Positions 61,320 through 64,000 of a DNA stretch of 64,000 bases are shown here, one piece after another. Under the pieces are notes generated by a model. That model was not told the origin of the DNA, did no database searches, and saw only the letters and a list, made by a program, of their open reading frames with translations. The DNA is from an uncultured Alloprevotella sp. (GTDB lineage: Bacteria; Bacteroidota; Bacteroidia; Bacteroidales; Bacteroidaceae). Made by a program: the position numbers and the translations under genes. The DNA lies in the NCBI GenBank assembly GCA_944322095.1, contig CALUNU010000010.1, positions 1-64,000 on the forward strand. Reading direction: 5' to 3'. Numbering within the stretch: position 1 is the stretch's first letter; the number at the start of each line of letters is the position of its first letter.

Positions 61320-62436
61320 CGTCTGCTAAGTTTTGGATGACACGCGTCCAGCGGCTCTGCCATTTTTCTTTAGAGAAAGCCGTGCGGGCTGAGAGATAGG
61401 CATTGCGGCAAACGTCCCGGAAAGCGGCTTCGGGGCCGACCATGGCCTCGCGGAGGGCCTCGTAGACGGCTGCTTCTTCAGGAGGAACAAGGCGTCCGTT
61501 GAAACCATCAAGCAGGATGTTGGTCATTCCGCCCACATGGCTGGCCACGCAATAGCAACCGGCCGACATGGCCTCGCACAGGGAGAGCGACGTACCCTCG
61601 GAATAAACCGTGGGAATGACGGAGATGTCGTACTGCCGGTGGAAACTCAGGCTTTCGCGCGCCTCATACGTAGTGAAAACCACGCGGGCATCGCCGCCGA
61701 AGAGGGCGCGCAGCCGCTCTTCCAGCGGGCCGCGGCCGGCAAAGGTGATTTCCACGTCGGGGAACTCGCGGAGCAGGCGGCGGGCCACTGCGGCGAAGAG
61801 GAGTGCCCCGCGGTGTTCCACGAAACGGCGGGCGAAGAGGACGCGGCGCCGACGCGTGCGGGCAAGCTTTTCAGACAGCTCGGCTTCGGAGATGCAGCCC
61901 TGCGCATAGTTGGGGATTACCGTGAGCGTATGCCGCGGCGTGACGGTGGAGAGCGTACGGTACCAATTGTAGAAATTATAGTCAACACACACCATATGGG
62001 GCACCATGGCCACGCGCTGCACGTTGCGCCAGCATTTCAGCATTTTCAAAGCCGGGGCGTACCACTTGTCGATGGGTTCGTCGAAAGCGATGCCGTGCTG
62101 GATGGCCACGACACCCGGCGCCATGCAGCGGATGGAGAGCTGGTCGGTGGCGATGACGTAGATATTGCCGGGGGCGGCCAGCTGCCGGTAAACGCGGTCA
62201 AAGCAACGCTGGAAATAGTGCTTCCCAGGGACACTGACCTGTTGTATCTGGATGCCGTCTAACTCGTAGCGGGCCTCCCTGCCATCGTTATTCATCTCGA
62301 CGACCAGCGGAGCGTATCCCAACGACAACGCCAGGCGGGCAAGGTCGTAGACATACGTCTGCACGCCGCCGATGGAAATCGTATGATCTGAAGGACGGTA
62401 AAAACCGGCCCGCATGAAGATGCAGAAATATTTCAT
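61306..62436 (-). CDS. Glycosyltransferase family 4
   Basis: GT-B glycosyltransferase of 376 residues. The N-terminal domain contains SIGGVQTYVYDLARLALSLGY near 22-42. The donor-binding domain has FARRFVEHRGALLFAAVAR near 200 and the E(x7)E segment SEGTSLSLCEAMSAG near 285. Donor and acceptor are unknown. It lies between the first FrhB-type gene and the GT2 gene. Confidence 0.9.
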   Translation of the reverse strand: MKYFCIFMRAGFYRPSDHTISIGGVQTYVYDLARLALSLGYAPLVVEMNNDGREARYELDGIQIQQVSVPGKHYFQRCFDRVYRQLAAPGNIYVIATDQLSIRCMAPGVVAIQHGIAFDEPIDKWYAPALKMLKCWRNVQRVAMVPHMVCVDYNFYNWYRTLSTVTPRHTLTVIPNYAQGCISEAELSEKLARTRRRRVLFARRFVEHRGALLFAAVARRLLREFPDVEITFAGRGPLEERLRALFGGDARVVFTTYEARESLSFHRQYDISVIPTVYSEGTSLSLCEAMSAGCYCVASHVGGMTNILLDGFNGRLVPPEEAAVYEALREAMVGPEAAFRDVCRNAYLSARTAFSKEKWQSRWTRVIQNLADDERA

Positions 62437-62455
62437 AAATCCCTGTTGATTAGAA

Positions 62456-63664
62456 TTACATATGGCGAAGTGCGGGAAAACGGCGCTTCAGCCCCTGCAC
62501 GAGGCGGCGCAGGCCCGTCAGCGTTTTCAGCCGCGCCCGCAAGCGGTCGCGCAGCGGGATGGGCTCATAACGGCCGATGAGCCCGGAAAAAGGCGCGTCG
62601 GGCCGCTCCCTGAAATCGCGGAAGAAAGCCTCACGCACGGGAGACGGCGCACAGGAAGCCGTCAGCATGGGCTGCACGCGACGGGCGGTGGCCATGTCGG
62701 TCTCGTAGCAGGTAAAGCGACCTTTAACCTTATCGAAATATTTCATGCCCTTGGCGGAATGCACAATGACCATGGAGACGCCACCCGCCATCGTGAGCGG
62801 AATGTCCGTAGAGGTCAGGCCCCAGAAGTCGGCCATCGTGATGTCGGAAAGGCGGAAAGCCTGTTTGTATGAACAGTGATGGCACGACGGCCGCAGATAT
62901 ATGCGCGAATGGAAGCTCTTGACGTAGGGCTCGGCATACTGCGGACGAAAATAACTCTTGCCGTTGGCAAAAGTTATGGAGAGAGAGTGTGTGTATGCCC
63001 CGTATTTTTTGTTGCGGAAGCTGATGCTGGCGGCAGGGGCCCCAAAACGTTGTTCCAGGTCGTGGAGATGGCGCGCGAAGACCGCCGGCGATGGCGTACC
63101 CATGCAGATGAAATCGGTGCAGAGCAGGTTGTCGTAGTCTTTGCGGAGAAAAGCGCGCAGGGCGCCAATCTCGCAAGGCGTTCCCGAGAAGAGCACCTTG
63201 CGGCCAGTCTGCAAGGCGGCTTTCACTTCCGGCCACACGCCGCGCTTGTCGCTCTGCACATATTTTGAACCCATCATGGCTCTCAGGGCTTCGAGTGTTT
63301 CGGCTTTGGCATGGACCACACGGTTGCCGGCATCGAACACCACACCGAAAACAACGCCGCCGCAGGCAATGACCTCGCGGGCAATCTCGAAAAAGAAGCC
63401 GCCGGAGGAACTCTGAAAGAGCACATCGCGGTCGAGGTTCCGGCAGGCAAAGACGCGACGGGGATAAGACTCTGCATCATCCACATCTTTATTGACGGGA
63501 CAATTCTTCTGGCAGAGCCCACACTCAATGCAATCCGCTCCGACATGGGGATAAAGGAACCCCTCGGCGCCGGGCTCCATGGTGATGCACTGCTTGGGAC
63601 AAAGGGCTGCGCAGACGCCGCATCCGCAGCACTTCTCAAAATCGGTTATCTTCTCAATGGCCAT
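62456..63664 (-). CDS. Ferredoxin/FrhB-type protein of polysaccharide locus, copy 1
   Basis: Protein of 402 residues with two 4Fe-4S motifs (CCGCGVCAALCP near 12, CIECGLCQKNCP near 41) followed by FrhB-type domains containing SSSGGFFFEIAREVI, VLFSGTPCEIGALRAF and PSCHHCSYK. The last cysteine pair may bind a further metal centre. It overlaps the flippase gene by 11 bases. It is a paralogue of the gene at 58026 but lacks the Tyr run. Confidence 0.88.
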   Translation of the reverse strand: MAIEKITDFEKCCGCGVCAALCPKQCITMEPGAEGFLYPHVGADCIECGLCQKNCPVNKDVDDAESYPRRVFACRNLDRDVLFQSSSGGFFFEIAREVIACGGVVFGVVFDAGNRVVHAKAETLEALRAMMGSKYVQSDKRGVWPEVKAALQTGRKVLFSGTPCEIGALRAFLRKDYDNLLCTDFICMGTPSPAVFARHLHDLEQRFGAPAASISFRNKKYGAYTHSLSITFANGKSYFRPQYAEPYVKSFHSRIYLRPSCHHCSYKQAFRLSDITMADFWGLTSTDIPLTMAGGVSMVIVHSAKGMKYFDKVKGRFTCYETDMATARRVQPMLTASCAPSPVREAFFRDFRERPDAPFSGLIGRYEPIPLRDRLRARLKTLTGLRRLVQGLKRRFPALRHM

Positions 63665-64000
63665 TTTTCTTCAGAATTGATTGAATTACCATCCGCAAGG
63701 TGGAACGGTTGAAGGCATAGGAAAGGCCTGCATAGACCACCAGCCCCGCCACACACTGGACAAGCAGCATCAGAACGGGAACAAAATGAAAATACACGTG
63801 AAGGAAATACATGACAGCGGCCGTTATCACGGCGATAACGAGCGATGGAAGAATGTCGGCCAGCTGCTCGTGAGTAGAATAATTGAGCATTCTCTTATTG
63901 GGACGCATATTAATCCAAAGAGATATGACAGAAGTGAGCGCACGGCCCAAGGCTACCCAAATCAGCCCGAAATGAACCATCAGCGCAAGAAAGGAAAGGT
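63654..64000 (-). CDS. Polysaccharide flippase (Wzx-like), 3' part
   Basis: The C-terminal 115 or so residues of a multi-pass membrane protein; the frame is open to the right edge, so the start is outside the window. Three hydrophobic segments are visible (FGLIWVALGRALTSVISLWI, then two more). The motif and position at the head of the visible locus suit a Wzx/MATE-type lipid-linked oligosaccharide flippase. The identification rests on a partial sequence. Confidence 0.72.
   Translation of the reverse strand, partial: LSFLALMVHFGLIWVALGRALTSVISLWINMRPNKRMLNYSTHEQLADILPSLVIAVITAAVMYFLHVYFHFVPVLMLLVQCVAGLVVYAGLSYAFNRSTLRMVIQSILKKNGH

Overview
The window looks like a GC-rich member of the Bacteroidales. 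Three things point there: promoters of the Bacteroidetes type (TTTG, 19 bases, TAnnTTTG) upstream of several genes; a gene set typical of the group (TonB-dependent receptor with a carboxypeptidase-like plug extension, PepSY-like protein, AMP nucleosidase, kinase-RapZ fusion, WbuC cupin, DUF1573 protein); and AT-rich gaps between GC-rich genes. I do not assign a genus.

Layout. 1-8.3 kb is one minus-strand export operon: an ABC ATPase and its permease, a GntR-type regulator, then a MacAB/TolC-like machine (ATPase, two MacB-type permeases, adaptor, outer-membrane channel), all behind one consensus promoter at 8299-8329. 8.6-25.3 kb is mainly minus-strand housekeeping: a glycosyltransferase, a C_GCAxxG_C_C protein, YebC, PheT, a PepSY-like protein, a four-gene tRNA cluster (Gly, Leu, Leu, Gly), a SPOR lipoprotein, a pseudouridine synthase, a TonB-dependent receptor, the kinase-RapZ fusion, a lone ABC ATPase, RsmE and a DUF151 nuclease-like protein. 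A small plus-strand YtxH/holin-like operon interrupts it. 25.6-29.8 kb is plus strand: Nif3-like, zinc ribbon, AMP nucleosidase and DNA polymerase III delta, with one orphan HsdR-N protein in reverse.

29.8-30.8 kb is a gene-free AT-rich gap in which the + strand changes abruptly from very C-rich to very G-rich near position 30480. This is the signature expected of a bidirectional replication origin and is the main finding. To its right lie an XRE regulator, a minus-strand block (thioesterase, secreted protein, double ABC ATPase, RuvC), then a long plus-strand run to 45.8 kb: DUF1573, mannose-1-phosphate guanylyltransferase, MutY, a polyprenol-phosphate mannosyltransferase, dihydroorotase, phosphoesterases, PlsC, GtrA, and the two-enzyme agmatine-to-putrescine route. 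A perfect 17-bp hairpin ends this run.

45.9-64 kb is a surface polysaccharide locus read on the minus strand and cut by the right edge: flippase (partial), two ferredoxin/FrhB-type proteins, a polysaccharide pyruvyl transferase, several glycosyltransferases, a Wzy-like polymerase, the three enzymes for UDP-N-acetyl-L-fucosamine (fnlA, fnlB, fnlC), a WbuB-like transferase, a nucleotidyltransferase and WbuC. One glycosyltransferase is split by a frameshift in a run of seven G, a possible phase-variation switch. The gaps upstream of fnlA and fnlB carry a shared repeat, heptamer tandem repeats and hairpins that keep their pairing through compensatory changes.
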